From: Lutraria lutraria
Taxonomy: Eukaryota; Mollusca; Bivalvia; Venerida; Mactridae
Reading direction: 5' to 3'
NCBI GenBank assembly: GCA_964023205.1
Contig: OZ026851.1
Coordinates: 20,157,528 to 20,221,527, forward strand
DNA: 64,000 nt
A program made the translations under genes and the position numbers. The notes under the pieces were generated by a model, which worked only from the letters and a program-made list of their open reading frames with translations, made no database searches and was not told the DNA's origin. Positions 22,673 to 37,940 of the stretch are shown here, piece after piece (positions within the stretch are counted from its first letter, which is position 1; every line of letters starts with the position of its first letter).

Positions 22673-22849
22673 GACGTCAAAACAAACATACAACAATTCT
22701 AAAAGCAAAACTTGAACACTTTGTTTAAAGACATTGGATACAGTTTCCAGTTTTTTTCACATAGACATAATTATAGGGAAAATGAAAACTCTCATGAATT
22801 TTTTTTAAACTTTGCATGATCATATCATATTATAAAAGAAACATCGTAA

Positions 22850-23285
22850 GCGAAAAATGGGGGTTGACAAACTCGTTTTTGAGTTATCTGCCCTTGAATT
22901 TGATTTTTTTGCTGATTTTAGGTCATTTCAAGGGCAGATGAAATGGGAGTTAGTTGAAAATGAACCAATATATAACATGAAGTTTGATGATTGTAGATGG
23001 AAGCATTCTGATTTTATAGGCAAGGTTAAAGTTTGGTACAAACAAACAGATGGACTGGCCAAAACTAGTATGCACCCAATATATCAATACCTGACATAAA
23101 AACAACAGTTCATTAAGAAAGAATATAATAAATCAAGAGTTAAGTCAAGTGATTTAACTGAACAATTGTTGTGAAGACAATTTCCAAGGAATTATGAAGT
23201 ACAGGGAAAAGGGCTTCAAGTGTCCAACTACCATATCAACGTAGTTACAATTACATATACAGTCAAACCAGTGTTAGTGCCCACC
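22850..23285. repeat. Dispersed repeat fragment, family shared with 11160-11400
   Basis: The part at 22980-23045 repeats the words found at 11250-11320. The 80-codon plus-strand frame here is a reading of the repeat. Confidence 0.55.
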
Positions 23286-23760
23286 TGTGAATAAAGGCCA
23301 TCCTGTGAATAAAGGCCATCCTGTGAATAAAGGCCATTCTCTTAAAACCATCATAGATATTTTTTTTGCTGGGCAAATGACCTCAAAACAACAGCCATCT
23401 GTCAATATTAATAGAAGCCACATATTGTCTTTCCCGAGGGTGGTCATTTTCCACAGGTTTGACTATACTTCTCCCACATGTGGAGGAAAATCAACATGGA
23501 AGGGAATGTGACCTGCATCAACCGGGAATCGAACCCAGATCACCGGAAATATTTTATCGCAAGTTTTCGATTCAGATTCGATAAAAGTTTGTTTCAGACT
23601 AATCACCTTTCTATTCTACACTTGCATAATATTTTGTCTGACATTAGTATTGGATGCATATAGATAAAAAATGAAGGATGAGATATTCAAATCTATAAAT
23701 CTTTTTTATAATAAGGAAAAACGCTGACACCAGCCGTGAAGAAACTGGCTAATATCTTGT
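23286..23760. other. Short 18-bp triplicate and a tRNA-like fragment
   Basis: CTGTGAATAAAGGCCATC occurs three times at about 23286-23338. On the minus strand, GTTCGATTC (23526-23534) matches a Pol III box B within a T-arm-like context, but no box A was found. This is probably a truncated SINE. Confidence 0.4.
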
Positions 23761-23766
23761 TTTATA

Positions 23767-24936
23767 ACAAGAGGGCCAAGATGGCCCTATATCGCTCACA
23801 TGACAATCACTGTTCACTCATTAAAACATTGTTTTGAACCGGTGACCTAGTTTTTGACCCCAGACAACCTATGTTCGAATTTGTCTTACATATCATTAAG
23901 ACAAACAGTCTGACTAGGTTTGGTGAAGATACGATCAAAATTTGACATCTACAGTGTTAATAAGGTTTTCCTAAGATTTGACCTTGTGACCTGGTTTTTG
24001 ACCCTAGGTGATCCATATTTGAACTTGTCCTTAATATCATTAAGACAAACAATCTGACAAGGTTTGGCCAAGATCCAATCAAAACCATGACATTTAGAGC
24101 TTTTACAAGATTTTTACCTAAGATTTAACCTTGTGACCCAGTTTTTTAACCCGGCTGACCCATGTTCATCCTTGACCCACATATCATTGAGGCAAACATT
24201 TTGACAAGGTTTGGTGAAGATCCAATTAAAACTTTGACATCTACAGTGTTAACAAAGTTTTCCTAAGATTTGACCTGGTGACCTAGTTATTGACCCCAGA
24301 TGACCCATATTTATACTTGACCGTTATATCATTAAAACAAACGATTTGACAAAGTTTAGTGAAGATCCAATAATAACTGTGAAATCTACAGTGTTAACAT
24401 GGTTTTTCATAAGATATGACCTAGCGACCTAGTTTTTGAACCAAGATGACCCATGATCGAACTCGTCCAAGATATTATGAAGACAAACATTCTGACAAGG
24501 TTTCATGATCATCCAATCAAAACAGTGACTTCTAGAGTGTGCACAAGGTTTTCAAGCAATTTGCCCTAGTGACCTAATTTTACTACAGAAATGACCCATT
24601 ATCAAACTTGACCTACATATTATGGAAATAAACATTCTGACAAAGTTTCATGAAGATCCAATAAAAACAGTGATTTCTAAAGTGTTCACAAGGCTTTCCC
24701 TTATTTGGATCTGGTGACCTAGTTTTTCAGCCAAAATGGCCCAATATCGAACTCGTCCGAGATTTTGTCAATATTAACGCTCTGACCCAGATTTGCTAAA
24801 ATTGAGCTAAATATGTGGGCTCTAGTGTGATCACAACAAAAAGTTTGACGAGGCACGACGCACGCACGCACGACGCCGGACGGAGACTGATCCTAAAAGC
24901 CCACCCTGTCACTTTGTGACATGTGAGCTAAAAAAA
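23767..24936. mobile_element. 145-bp-monomer element, copy C
   Basis: Has the same 5' hairpin end, monomers, GC-rich block and 3' nested hairpin as copy A. It lacks about one monomer near its 5' end, where the first GACCTAGTTTTTGACCCC joins the second monomer. Confidence 0.85.
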
Positions 24937-24966
24937 CCTCTTATGTCTGTAAATGAATATTTCTAA

Positions 24967-25099
24967 GTTTATACTTATGTCTTTATCTTCATAATTCTGA
25001 TTGCCAAGAGGGGAAAAAGTGGCCAAAAATGTAACCAATTTTTATAACGGTTAGCTTTATTTCAGAATTGAAGTGAGGAGAAAAGTAGCCAAGAGTGTA
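24967..25099. repeat. Inverted copy of 50800-50905 flank
   Basis: TTGCCAAGAGGGGAAAAAGT, GTAACCAATT and GGTTAGCTTTATTTCAGAAT recur, as reverse complement, at about 50800-50890 beside the right-hand 65-67-bp array. It marks the left limit of a large inverted duplication. Confidence 0.75.
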
Positions 25100-28000
25100 A
25101 ATGTTCTAATTTTGGGTTAATTGTAATTAATAGAATGTACAACATAGAAGTCATGCGACAAAATCTTATTATTTCGGGTTCAATGACATTATATATAAGA
25201 ATGCACAGCATAGAAGTCACGCGACAAAACCGTCTTATTTTGGGTAAATTGTAATTATCAGAATGGACACCATAGAAGCCACGCGACAAAATATTCTTAT
25301 TTTGGGTTCAATGACATTATCAAAATGCACACCATAGAAGTCACACAACAAAATCTTTTTATTTTGGGTTCAATGACAATATTAAAATGCACACCATAGA
25401 AGTCACACGACAAAATCGTCTTATTTTGGGATAATTGTAATTATTAGAATGCACACCATAGAAATCACGCGAGAAAATCCTCTTATTTTGGTTCAAATGA
25501 CCTTCTCAAAATGCACACCATAGAAGTCACACGAATAAATCTTCCTATTTTAGGTTTTACGACATTATTAGAATGCACACCATAGATGTTAAGCGACAAA
25601 AACCTCTTATTTTTTGTTAAAATGACCTTATCAAAATGCACACCATAGAAGTCACACGAACAAATCTTCTTATTTTGGGTTCAATGACATTATTAAATTG
25701 CCACTATAGAAGTCACCCGACAAAATCTGCTTATTTCAATTTAAATGACATTATAAGAATGCACACCATAGAAGTCACGCGACAAAATCTTCTTATTTTT
25801 GGTTCAATGGCATTATTAGAATGCACACCAAAGAAGTCACGCGACAAAACCTTCTCATCTTGGGTTCAATGACATTATTAGAATGCACAGCAGAGAAGTC
25901 ATACGACAAAATGTTCTTATTTTGGGTTCAATGACAGTATTAGAATGCACACCATAGAAGTCACGCGACAAAACCTTCTTATTTTGGTTTCAATGACATT
26001 ATTAGAATGCACACCATAGAAGTCACGCGACAAAATCTTCTTATTTTTGGTTCAATGACATTATTAGAATGCCACCATAGAAGCCACACGACAAAATCCT
26101 CTTATTTTGGTTCAAATGACCTTCTCAAAATGCTCACCATAGAAGTCACACGAACTAATCTTCCTAATTTAAGGTTTAATGACATTATTAGAATGCACAC
26201 CATAGATGTTAAGCGTCAAAATCCACTTATTTTTGGTTAAAATAACCTTATCAAATTCCACACCATACAAGTCACACGAACAAATCTTCTCATTTTGGGT
26301 TCAATGATATTATTAAGATGCACACCATAGAAGTCATGCGAAAAAGACTTCTTATTTTGGTTTCAATGACATAAACAAAATGCACACCATGGAAGTCAGG
26401 CGGAAAAATCTGTTTATTTCGGGTTCAATGACATTATTAGAATGCACCATAGAAGACACGAACAAATGTTCTAATATTGGTTGAATTGTAATTATCAGAA
26501 TATACACCATTGAAGTCACACGACAAAATCTTCTTATTTTGGGTTCAATGACATTAAAATGCACACCATAGAAGTCACACGACAAAATCTTCTTATTCTG
26601 GGTTCAATGACATTATTAGAATACACATCATAGAAGTCACGCCACAAAATCTTTTTATTTTGGGTCCAATGACATTATTAGAATGCACATCATAGAAGTC
26701 ACGCCACAAAATCTTTTTATTTTGGGTTCAATGACATTATCAGAATGCACATCATAGAAGTCACGCCACAAAATCTTTTTATTTTGGGTTCAATGACATT
26801 ATTAAAATGCACACCATAGAAGTCACGCGACAAAATCTTCTCATTTTGGGTCCAATGACATTATTAGAATGCACATCATAGAAGTCACGCCACAAAATCT
26901 TTTTATTTTGGGTTCAATGACATTATTACAATGCACACCAGAGAAGTAACGCGACAAAACCGTCTCATCTTGGGTTCAATGACATTATTAGAATGAACAC
27001 CAGAGAAGTCAGGCGACTAAATGTTCTTATTTTGGGTTAGAAGACATTATTAGAATGCACAGCAGAGAAGTCACACGACAAAATGTTCTTATGTTGCGTT
27101 CAATGACATTACTAAAATGTACACCATAGAAGTCACGCCACAAAATCGTCTTATTTTGGGTTCAATGACAGTATCAAAATGCACACCATAGAAGTCACGC
27201 CACAAAATCTTTTTATTTTGAGTTCAATGACATTATTAAAATGCACACCATAGAAGTCACGCGACAAAATCTTTTTATTTTGGGTTCAATGACAATATTA
27301 GAATGCACAGCAGACAAGTCAAATGACAAAATGTTCTTATGTTGGGTTCAATGACATTATAAGAATGCACACCCTTTAAGTCACGCGACAAAACCATTTT
27401 ATCATGGGTTCAATGACATTATTAGAATGCACACCATAGAAGTCACGCGACAAAATCTTCTCATTTTGGGTTCAATGACATTATTAGAATGCACAGCAAG
27501 AAGTCACACGACAAAACCTTTTTATTTTGGGTTCAATGACATTTCTAAAATGTTCACCATAGAAGTCACGCGACAAAATCTTCTCATTTTGGATTCAATG
27601 ACATTATAAGAATGCACACCATAGAAGTCACGCGGAAAAATCTGTTTATTTCGGGTTCAATGACATTATTAGAATACACACCATAGAACTCACACAACAA
27701 AATCTTCTTATTTTGGGTTCAATGACATTATTAGAATGCACACCAGAGAAGTCACGCGACAAAATCTTCTTATTTTGGGTTCAATGACATTATTAGAATG
27801 CAAACCAGAGAAGTAACGCGACAAAACCTTCTCATCTTGGGTTCAATGACATTATTAGAATGCAAACCAGAGAAGTAACGCGACAAAACCTTTTTTTTTT
27901 GGGGGTCAATGGCATTACTAAAATGTTCACCATAGAAGTCACACGACAAAATCTTCTTATTCTAGCTTCAATGACATTATTAGAATGCACACCATAGAAC

Positions 28001-31000
28001 TCACACAACAAAATCTTCTTATTTTGGGTTCAATGACATTATTAGAATGCACACCATAGAAGTCACGCCACAAAATCTTCTCATTTTGGGTTCAATGTCC
28101 ATATCAATATCCACACCATAGAATTCACGCGAGAAAATCTTTTTATTTTGGGTTCAATGACCATATCAATATCCACATTATAGAAGTCACACGAAGAAAT
28201 GTTCTAATATTGGGGGAATTGTAATTATCAGAATATACACCATTGAAGTCACACGACAAAATCTTCTTATTTTGCGTTCAATGACATTATTAAAATGCAC
28301 ACCATAGAAGTCACACGACAAAATCTTCTTATTCTGGGTTCAATGACATTATTAGAATGCACACCATAGAAGTCACGCGACAAAATCTTCTTATTTTGGA
28401 TTCAATGACATTATTAGAATGCACACCATAGAAGTCACGCGACAAAATCTTTTTATTTTGGGTTCAATGACCATATCAATATCCACATTATAGAAGTCAC
28501 ACGAAGAAATGTTCTAATATTGGGGGAATTGTAATTATCAGAATATACACCATTGAAGTCACACGACAAAATCTTCTTATTTTGCGTTCAATGACATTAT
28601 TAAAATGCACACCATAGAAGTCACACGACAAAATCTTCTTATTCTGGGTTCAATGACATTATTAGAATGCACACCATAGAAGTCACGCGACAAAATCTTC
28701 TTATTTTGGATTCAATGACATTATTAGAATGCACACCATAGAAGTCAAATGAAAAAATGTTCTAATTTTTTGTTACTTGTGTAATTATCAGACTGTACAC
28801 CATTGAAGTCATACGACAAAATCTTCTTATTTTGGGTTTAATGACATTATCAAAATCCACACCATAGAAGTCACACGAAAAAAACTTCTTATTGTGGGTT
28901 TAATGACATTATTAGAATGCACACCATAGAAGTCAAGCGACAAAACCTTCTTATTTTGGGTTCAATGACATTATTAGAATGCACACCATAGAAGTCAGGT
29001 GACAAAATCTTTTTTTGGGGGTTCAATGACCATATCAAAATCCACACCATAGAAGTCACACGAACAAATGTTCTAATTTTGGGAGAATTGTAATTATCAG
29101 AATGTATACCATTGAAGTCACACGACAAAATCTTCCCATTTTTGGTTCAATGACATTATTAGAATGCACACCATAGAAGTCACACGACAAAATCCTCTTA
29201 TTTTGGTTCAAATGACCTTCTCAAAATGCTCACCATAGAAGTCACACGAACAAATCTTCCTAATTTAAGGTTTAATGACATTATTAGAATGCACACCATT
29301 GATGTTAAGCGCCAAAATCCACTTATTTTTGGTTAAAATAACCTTATCAAATTCCACACCATACAAGTCACACGAACAAATCTTCTCATTTTGGGTTTAA
29401 TGACATTATTAGAATGCACACCATAGAAGTCACGAGACAAAATCTTCTCATTATGGGTTCAATGATATTATCAAGATGCACACCATAGAAGTCATGCGAA
29501 AAAGACTTCTTATTTTGGTTTCAATGACATAAACAAAATGCACACCATGGAAGTCAGGCGGAAAAATCTGTTTATTTCGGGTTCAATGACATTATTAGAA
29601 TGCACCATAGAAGACACGAACAAATGTTCTAATATTGGTTGAATTGTAATTATCAGAATATACACCATTGAAGTCACACGACAAAATCTTCTTATTTTGG
29701 GTTCAATGACATTAAAATGCACACCATAGAAGTCACACGACAAAATCTTCTTATTCTGGGTTCAATGACATTATTAGAATGCACACCATAGAAGTCACGC
29801 GACAAAATCTTCTCATTTTGGGTCCAATGACATTATTAGAATGCACATCATAGAAGTCATGCCACAAAATCTTTTTATTTTGGGTTCAATGACATTATTA
29901 CAATGCACACCAGAGAAGTAACGCGACAAAACCGTCTCATCTTGGGTTCAATGACATTATTAGAATGAACACCAGAGAAGTCAGGCGACTAAATGTTCTT
30001 ATTTTGGGTTAGAAGACATTATTAGAATGCACAGCAGAGAAGTCACACGACAAAATGTTCTTATGTTGCGTTCAATGACATTACTAAAATGTACACCATA
30101 GAAGTCACGCCACAAAATCGTCTTATTTTGGGTTCAATGACAGTATCAAAATGCACACCATAGAAGTCACGCCACAAAATCTTTTTATTTTGAGTTCAAT
30201 GACATTATTAAAATGCACACCATAGAAGTCACGCGACAAAATCTTTTTATTTTGGGTTCAATGACAATATTAGAATGCACAGCAGACAAGTCAAATGACA
30301 AAATGTTCTTATGTTGGGTTCAATGACATTATAAGAATGCACACCCTTTAAGTCACGCGACAAAACCATTTTATCATGGGTTCAATGACATTATTAGAAT
30401 GCACACCATAGAAGTCACGCGACAAAATCTTCTCATTTTGGGTTCAATGACATTATTAGAATGCACAGCAAGAAGTCACACGACAAAACCTTTTTATTTT
30501 GGGTTCAATGACATTTCTAAAATGTTCACCATAGAAGTCACGCGACAAAATCTTCTCATTTTGGATTCAATGACATTATAAGAATGCACACCATAGAAGT
30601 CACGCGGAAAAATCTGTTTATTTCGGGTTCAATGACATTATTAGAATACACACCATAGAACTCACACAACAAAATCTTCTTATTTTGGGTTCAATGACAT
30701 TATTAGAATGCACACCAGAGAAGTCACGCGACAAAATCTTCTTATTTTGGGTTCAATGACATTATTAGAATGCAAACCAGAGAAGTAACGCGACAAAACC
30801 TTCTCATCTTGGGTTCAATGACATTATTAGAATGCAAACCAGAGAAGTAACGCGACAAAACCTTTTTTTGGGGGGGTCAATGGCATTACTAAAATGTTCA
30901 CCATAGAAGTCACACGACAAAATCTTCTTATTCTAGCTTCAATGACATTATTAGAATGCACACCATAGAACTCACACAACAAAATCTTCTTATTTTGGGT

Positions 31001-34000
31001 TCAATGACATTATTAGAATGCACACCATAGAAGTCACGCCACAAAATCTTCTCATTTTGGGTTCAATGTCCATATCAATATCCACACCATAGAATTCACG
31101 CGAGAAAATCTTCTTATTATGGGCTCAATGACATTATTAGAATGCACACCATAGAAGTCACGCGACAAAATCTTTTTATTTTGGGTTCAATGACCATATC
31201 AATATCCACATTATAGAAGTCACACGAAGAAATGTTCTAATATTGGGGGAATTGTAATTATCAGAATATACACCATTGAAGTCACACGACAAAATCTTCT
31301 TATTTTGCGTTCAATGACATTATTAAAATGCACACCATAGAAGTCACACGACAAAATCTTCTTATTCTGGGTTCAATGACATTATTAGAATGCACACCAT
31401 AGAAGTCACGCGACAAAATCTTCTTATTTTGGATTCAATGACATTATTAGAATGCACACCATAGAAGTCAAATGAAAAAATGTTCTAATTTTTTGTTACT
31501 TGTGTAATTATCAGACTGTACACCATTGAAGTCATACGACAAAATCTTCTTATTTTGGGTTTAATGACATTATCAAAATCCACACCATAGAAGTCACACG
31601 AAAAAAACTTCTTATTGTGGGTTTAATGACATTATTAGAATGCACACCATAGAAGTCAAGCGACAAAACCTTCTTATTTTGGGTTCAATGACATTATTAG
31701 AATGCACACCATAGAAGTCAGGTGACAAAATCTTTTTTTGGGGGTTCAATGACCATATCAAAATCCACACCATAGAAGTCACACGAACAAATGTTCTAAT
31801 TTTGGGAGAATTGTAATTATCAGAATGTATACCATTGAAGTCACACGACAAAATCTTCCCATTTTTGGTTCAATGACATTATTAGAATGCACACCATAGA
31901 AGTCACACGACAAAATCCTCTTATTTTGGTTCAAATGACCTTCTCAAAATGCTCACCATAGAAGTCACACGAACAAATCTTCCTAATTTAAGGTTTAATG
32001 ACATTATTAGAATGCACACCATTGATGTTAAGCGCCAAAATCCACTTATTTTTGGTTAAAATAACCTTATCAAATTCCACACCATACAAGTCACACGAAC
32101 AAATCTTCTCATTTTGGGTTTAATGACATTATTAGAATGCACACCATAGAAGTCACGAGACAAAATCTTCTCATTATGGGTTCAATGACATTATCAAAAT
32201 GCACACCATAGAAGTCACGCGACAAAATCTTCTCATTTTGGGTTCAATGACATTATTAGAATGCACACCATAGAAGTCACGCCACATAATCTTTTTATTT
32301 TCAGTTCAATGTCCATATCAGTATCCACACCATAGAAGTTACACGAACAAATGTTCTAATATTGGGAGAATTATAATTATCAGAATATACACCATAGAAG
32401 TCACGCAAAAAAATCTTCTTATTATGGGTTTAATGACATCATTAGAATGCACACCATAGAAGTCACGCGACAAAACCTTCTTATTTTGGGTTTAATGACA
32501 TTACCAAAATGCACACCATAGAAGTCACGCGACAAAATCATCTCATTTTGGGTTCAATTGCATTATTGAAATGCACACCATAGAAGTCACGCGGCAAAAT
32601 CTTCTCATTTTGGGTTCAATGACATTATTTGAATGCACAGCAGAGGAGTCACTCGACAAAATGTTCTTATTTTGGGTTCAATGACATTATTAGATTGTTC
32701 ACCATAGAAGTCACGCGACAAAACCTTTTTATTTTGGGTTCAATGACATTACTAAAATGTTCACCATAGAAGTCACGCGACAAAATCTTCTTATTTTGGA
32801 TTCAATGACATTATTAGAATGCACACCATAGAAGTCACCTGAAAATATATTCTAATTTTTTGTTACTTGTGTAATTATCAGACTGTACACCATTGAAGTC
32901 ATACGACAAAATCTTCTTAATTTGGGTTCAATGACATTATTAGAATGCACACAATAGAAGTCACGAGACAAAACCTTCTTATTTTGGGTTCAATGACATT
33001 ATTAAAATGCACACCATACAAGTCACACGAACAAATCTTCTCATTTTGGTTTCAATGACTTTATTAGAATTCACACCATAGAAGTCACGCCACAAAATCA
33101 TTTTATTTTAGGTTAAATGACATTATTAGAATGCACACCATAGAAGTCAGGCGACAAAGTCTTTTTTTGGGTTGGGGTACAATGACCATATCGGAATACA
33201 CACCATAGAAGTCACACAAACAAACGTTCTAATTTTGGGAGAATTGTTATTATCAGACTGTACACCATTGAAGTCACACGACAAAATCTTCTTATTTTGG
33301 GTTCAATGACATTATTAGAATGCACACCATAGAAGTCACGCGACAAAATCTTCTCATTTAGGGTTCAATGACATTATTAGAATGCACAGCAGAGAAGTCA
33401 CACGACAAAATCTTCTTATTTTGGGTTCAATGACATTATTAGAATGCACACCATAGAAGTCATACGTCAAAATGTTCTTATTTTGGGTTCAATGACATCT
33501 CTAAAATGTATACCATAGAAGTCACACGACAAAATCTTTTTATTTTGGGTTCATTGACATGATCAAAATGCACACCATACAAGTCACGACACAAAATCTT
33601 TTTATTTTGGGTTCAATGACATTATCAAAATGCACACCATAAAAGTCACACGACAAAATCTTCTTATTTGGGGTTCAATGACATTATTAGAATGCACACC
33701 ATAGAATTCACGCGAGAAAATCTTCTTATTATGGGTTCAATGACATTATAAGAATGCACACCATAGAAGTCACGCGACAAAATCTTCTCATTTTGGGTTC
33801 ACTGACATCATTGGAATGGCCACCATAGAAGTCAGGCCACAAAACCTTTTTATTTTGGGTTCAATGACATTATCAAAATGCACACCATAGAAGTCACACG
33901 AACAAAATCTTCTCATTTTGGGTTCAGTGATATTATCAAAATGTACACCATTAAAGTCACACGACAAAATCTTCTTATCATGGGTTCAATGACATTATTA

Positions 34001-37000
34001 AAATGCACACCATATAAGTCATACGTCAAAATGTACTTATTTTGGGTTTAATGACATCACAATAATGTACACCATAGAAGTCACGCGACAAAATATTTTT
34101 ATTTTGGGTTCAATGACATGATCAAAATGCACACCATAGAAGTCACGCCACAAATCTTTTCATTTTGGGTTCAATGACATTATTAGATTGCACACCATGG
34201 AATTCATGCGAGAAAATCTTCTTATTATGGGTTCAATAACATTATTAGAATGTACACCATAGAAGTCACGCGACAAAATCTTCTCATTTTGGGTTCAATG
34301 ACATCATTAGAATGCACTCCATAAAAGTCAGGCCACAAAATCTTTTTATTTTGGGTTCAATGACATTATCAAAATGCACACCATAGAAGTCACGCGACAA
34401 AATCTTCTTATTCTGGGTTCAATGACATTATTAGAATGCACAACATACAAGTCACACGAACAAATCTTCTCATTTTGGTTTCAATGACATTATTTGAATG
34501 CCCACCGTAGAAGTCACGCGCCAAAATCTTCTTATTTTTGGTTCAATGACATTATTAGAATGCACATCATAGAAGCCACACGACGAAATCCTCTTATTTT
34601 GGTTCAAATGACCTTCTCAAAATGCTCACCATAGAAGTCACACGAACAAATCTTCCTAATTTAAGGTTTAATGACATTATTAGAATGCACACCATAGATA
34701 TTATGCGTCAAAATCCACTTATTTTTGGTTACAGAAACCTTATCAAATTCCACACCATTCAAGTCACATGAACAAATCTTCTCATTTTGGGTTCAATGAC
34801 ATTATTAAGATGCACACCATAGAAGTCATGCGAAAAAGACTTCTTATTTTGGTTTCAATGACATTAACAAAATGCACACCATAGAAGTCACGCGAAAAAA
34901 TCTGTTTATTTCGGGTTCGATGACATTATAATGCACACAATAGAAGTCACGCGACAAAACCTTATCATCTTGCGTTCAATGACATTATCAAAATCCACAC
35001 CACAGAAGTCACGCGAAAAAATATTTTTTTCGGGGTTTAATGACCATATCAAAATCCACAACATAGAAGTCACACGAACAAATCTTCTCATTTTGGGAGA
35101 ATTGTAATTATCAGAATGTACACCATTGAAGTCACACAACAAAATCTTCTTATTTTGGGTCCAATGACATTATAAGAATGCACACCATAGAAGTCACGCG
35201 ACAAAATCTTCTCATTTTGGGTTCAATGACATTATTTGAATGCACAGCAGAGAAGTCACACGACAAAATGTTCTTATTCTGGGTTCAATGACATAATTAG
35301 AATGCACACCATAGAAGTCACGCGACAAAACCTTTTTATTTGGGTTCAATGACATTAATAAAATGTTCACCATAGAAGTCACGCGACAAAATCTTCTTAT
35401 TTTTGATTCAACGACATTATTAGAATGCAAACCATAGAAGTCACGCGGAAAAATCTGTTTGTTTCGAGTTCAATGACATTATTAGAATACACACCATAGA
35501 ACTCACACAATAAAATCTTCTTATTTTGGGTTCAATGACATTATTAGAATGCACACCAGAGAAGTCACGCGACAAAATTTTTCTCATTTTGGGTTCAATG
35601 ACATTATCAAAATGCACACCATAGAAGTCACACGAACAAATGTTCTAATTTTGGGATAATTGTAATTATCAGAATGTGCACCATTGAAGTCACACGACAA
35701 AATCTTCTCATTTTGGGTTCAATGACACTATTAGAATGCACAGCAGAGAAGTCACACGACAAAATGTTCTTATTTTGGGTTCAATGACATTATTAGAATG
35801 CACACCATAGAAGTCACGCGACAAAATCTTCTCATTTTGGGTTCAATGACACTATTAGAATGCACAGCAGAGAAGTCACACGACAAAATGTTCTTATTTT
35901 GGGTTCAATGACATTATTAGAATGCACAGCAGAGAAGTCACACGACAAAATGTTCTTATTTTGGGTTCAATGACATTATTAGAATGCACACCATAGAAGT
36001 CACGCGACAACACCTTCTTAAGTTGGGTTCAATGACATTATCAAAATGCACACCATAGAAGTCACGCTACAAAATCTTTTAATTTTGGGTTCAATGACCA
36101 TATCAAAATCCACACCATAGAAATCACACGATCAAATATTCTAATTTTGGGAGAATTGTAATTATCAGAATGTACACCATTGAAGTCACACGACAAAATC
36201 TTCTTATTTTGGGTTCAATGACATTATTAGAATGCACACCATAGAAGTCACGCGACAAAATCTTCTCATTTTGGGTTCAATGACATTATTAGAATGCACA
36301 GCAGAGAAGTCATACGACAAAATGTTCTTATTTTGGGTTCAATGACAGTATTAGAATGCACACCATAGAAGTCACGCGACAAAACCTTCTTATTTTGGTT
36401 TCAATGACATTATTAGAATGCACACCATAGAAGTCACGCGACAAAATCTTCTTATTTTTGGTTCAATGACATTATTAGAATGCACACCATAGAAGCCACA
36501 CGACAAAATCCTCTTATTTTGGTTCAAATGACCTTCTCAAAATGTTCACCATAGAAGTCACACGAATAAATCTTCCTAATTTAAGGTTTAATGACATTAT
36601 TAGAATGCACACCATAGATGTTAAGCGTCAAAATCCACTTATTTTTGGTTAAAATAACCTTATCAAATTCCACACCATACAAGTCACACGAACAAATCTT
36701 CTCATTTTGGGTTCAATGATATTATCAAGATGCACACCATAGAAGTCATGCGAAAAAGACTTCTTATTTTGGTTTCAATGACATAAACAAAATGCACACC
36801 ATGGAAGTCAGGCGGAAAAATCTGTTTATTTCGGGTTCAATGACATTATTAGAATGCACCATAGAAGACACGAACAAATGTTCTAATATTGGTTGAATTG
36901 TAATTATCAGAATATACACCATTGAAGTCACACGACAAAATCTTCTTATTTTGGGTTCAATGACATTAAAATGCACACCATAGAAGTCACACGACAAAAT

Positions 37001-37610
37001 CTTCTTATTCTGGGTTCAATGACATTATTAGAATGCACACCATAGAAGTCACGCGACAAAATCTTCTCATTTTGGGTCCAATGACATTATTAGAATGCAC
37101 ATCATAGAAGTCATGCCACAAAATCTTTTTATTTTGGGTTCAATGACAGTATAAAAATGCACACCATAGAAATCACGCCACAAAATCTTTTTATTTTGAG
37201 TTAAATGACATTATTAAAATGCACACCATAGAAGTCACGCGACAAAATCTTTTTATTTTGGGTTCAATGACAATATTAGAATGCACAGCAGACAAGTCAC
37301 ATGACAAAATCTTCTTATGTTGGGTTCAATGACATTATTAGAATGCACACCATAGAAGTCAAGCGACAAAACCTTCTTATTTTGGGTTCAATGACATTAT
37401 TAGAATGCACACCATAGAAGTCAGGTGACAAAATCTTTTTTTGGGGGGTTCAATGACCATATCAATATCCACACCATAGAAGTCACACGAAATAATGTTC
37501 TAATTTTGGGAGAATTGTAATAATCAGAATGTACACCATAGAAGTCACGCGACAAAATCTTCTCATTTTTGGGTTCAATGACATTATTAGAATGCACACC
37601 ATAGAAGTCA
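25100..37610. repeat. 62-bp satellite array, about 200 units (12.5 kb)
   Basis: Units contain CACACCATAGAAGTCACGCG, ACAAAATCTTCTTATTTTGG and GTTCAATGACATTATTAGAA. A variant subfamily carries GTTCTAATNTTGGGAGAATTG and TGTACACCATTGAAG. Higher-order blocks are visible: the segment at 26352-26585 recurs exactly at 29510-29743 and 36764-36997, and 27427-27609 recurs at 30399-30581. The segment 28889-29128 recurs at 31612-31851. A ~306-bp block at about 28141-28440 is repeated next to itself. Open frames inside are readings of the array. Confidence 0.97.
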
Positions 37611-37940
37611 ATAATATAACTATAGTATTTCTGAAGACAAGGGAAAAAAGTGGTCAAGAGAGAAAAAAACAAGCCAATAATGTATAGTTTTTCTGAAGAC
37701 AGGGGGAAAAAGTGGCCAAGAGGGAAAAAACTAGCCAATAATGTGCTAGTATAGTATTTCTGAAGACAAGGGGGAAAAGTGGCCAAGAGGGTAAAAATAG
37801 CCTAGAATCATAATGCAATATAGTTATTATAATGGGGGAAAAGTGGCCTAGTGGAGGAGAAATGGACTAGAATCATAATGCAATACTATTATTATAATGG
37901 GGGCAAAGTGGCCTAGGGGGGAAGAAATGGCCTAGAATCA
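37611..37940 (+). repeat. 65-bp minisatellite, left part
   Basis: It starts with units bearing TATTTCTGAAGACAAGGG and TGGCCAAGAGGG, then passes to AGAATCATAATGCAATA and GGGGGAAAAGTGGCC units. It is interrupted by the transposon at 37944 and resumes at 42304. Confidence 0.9.

Noticed and set aside
22291..22689. 132-codon minus-strand frame with perfect 15-residue repeats
   Set aside because: It is the 45-bp minisatellite; open only because 45 is a multiple of three, with no start context or splice support.
25100..37610. CRISPR-like regularly spaced repeats
   Set aside because: Units are contiguous 62-bp satellite copies with no unique spacers, in eukaryotic DNA with no cas genes.
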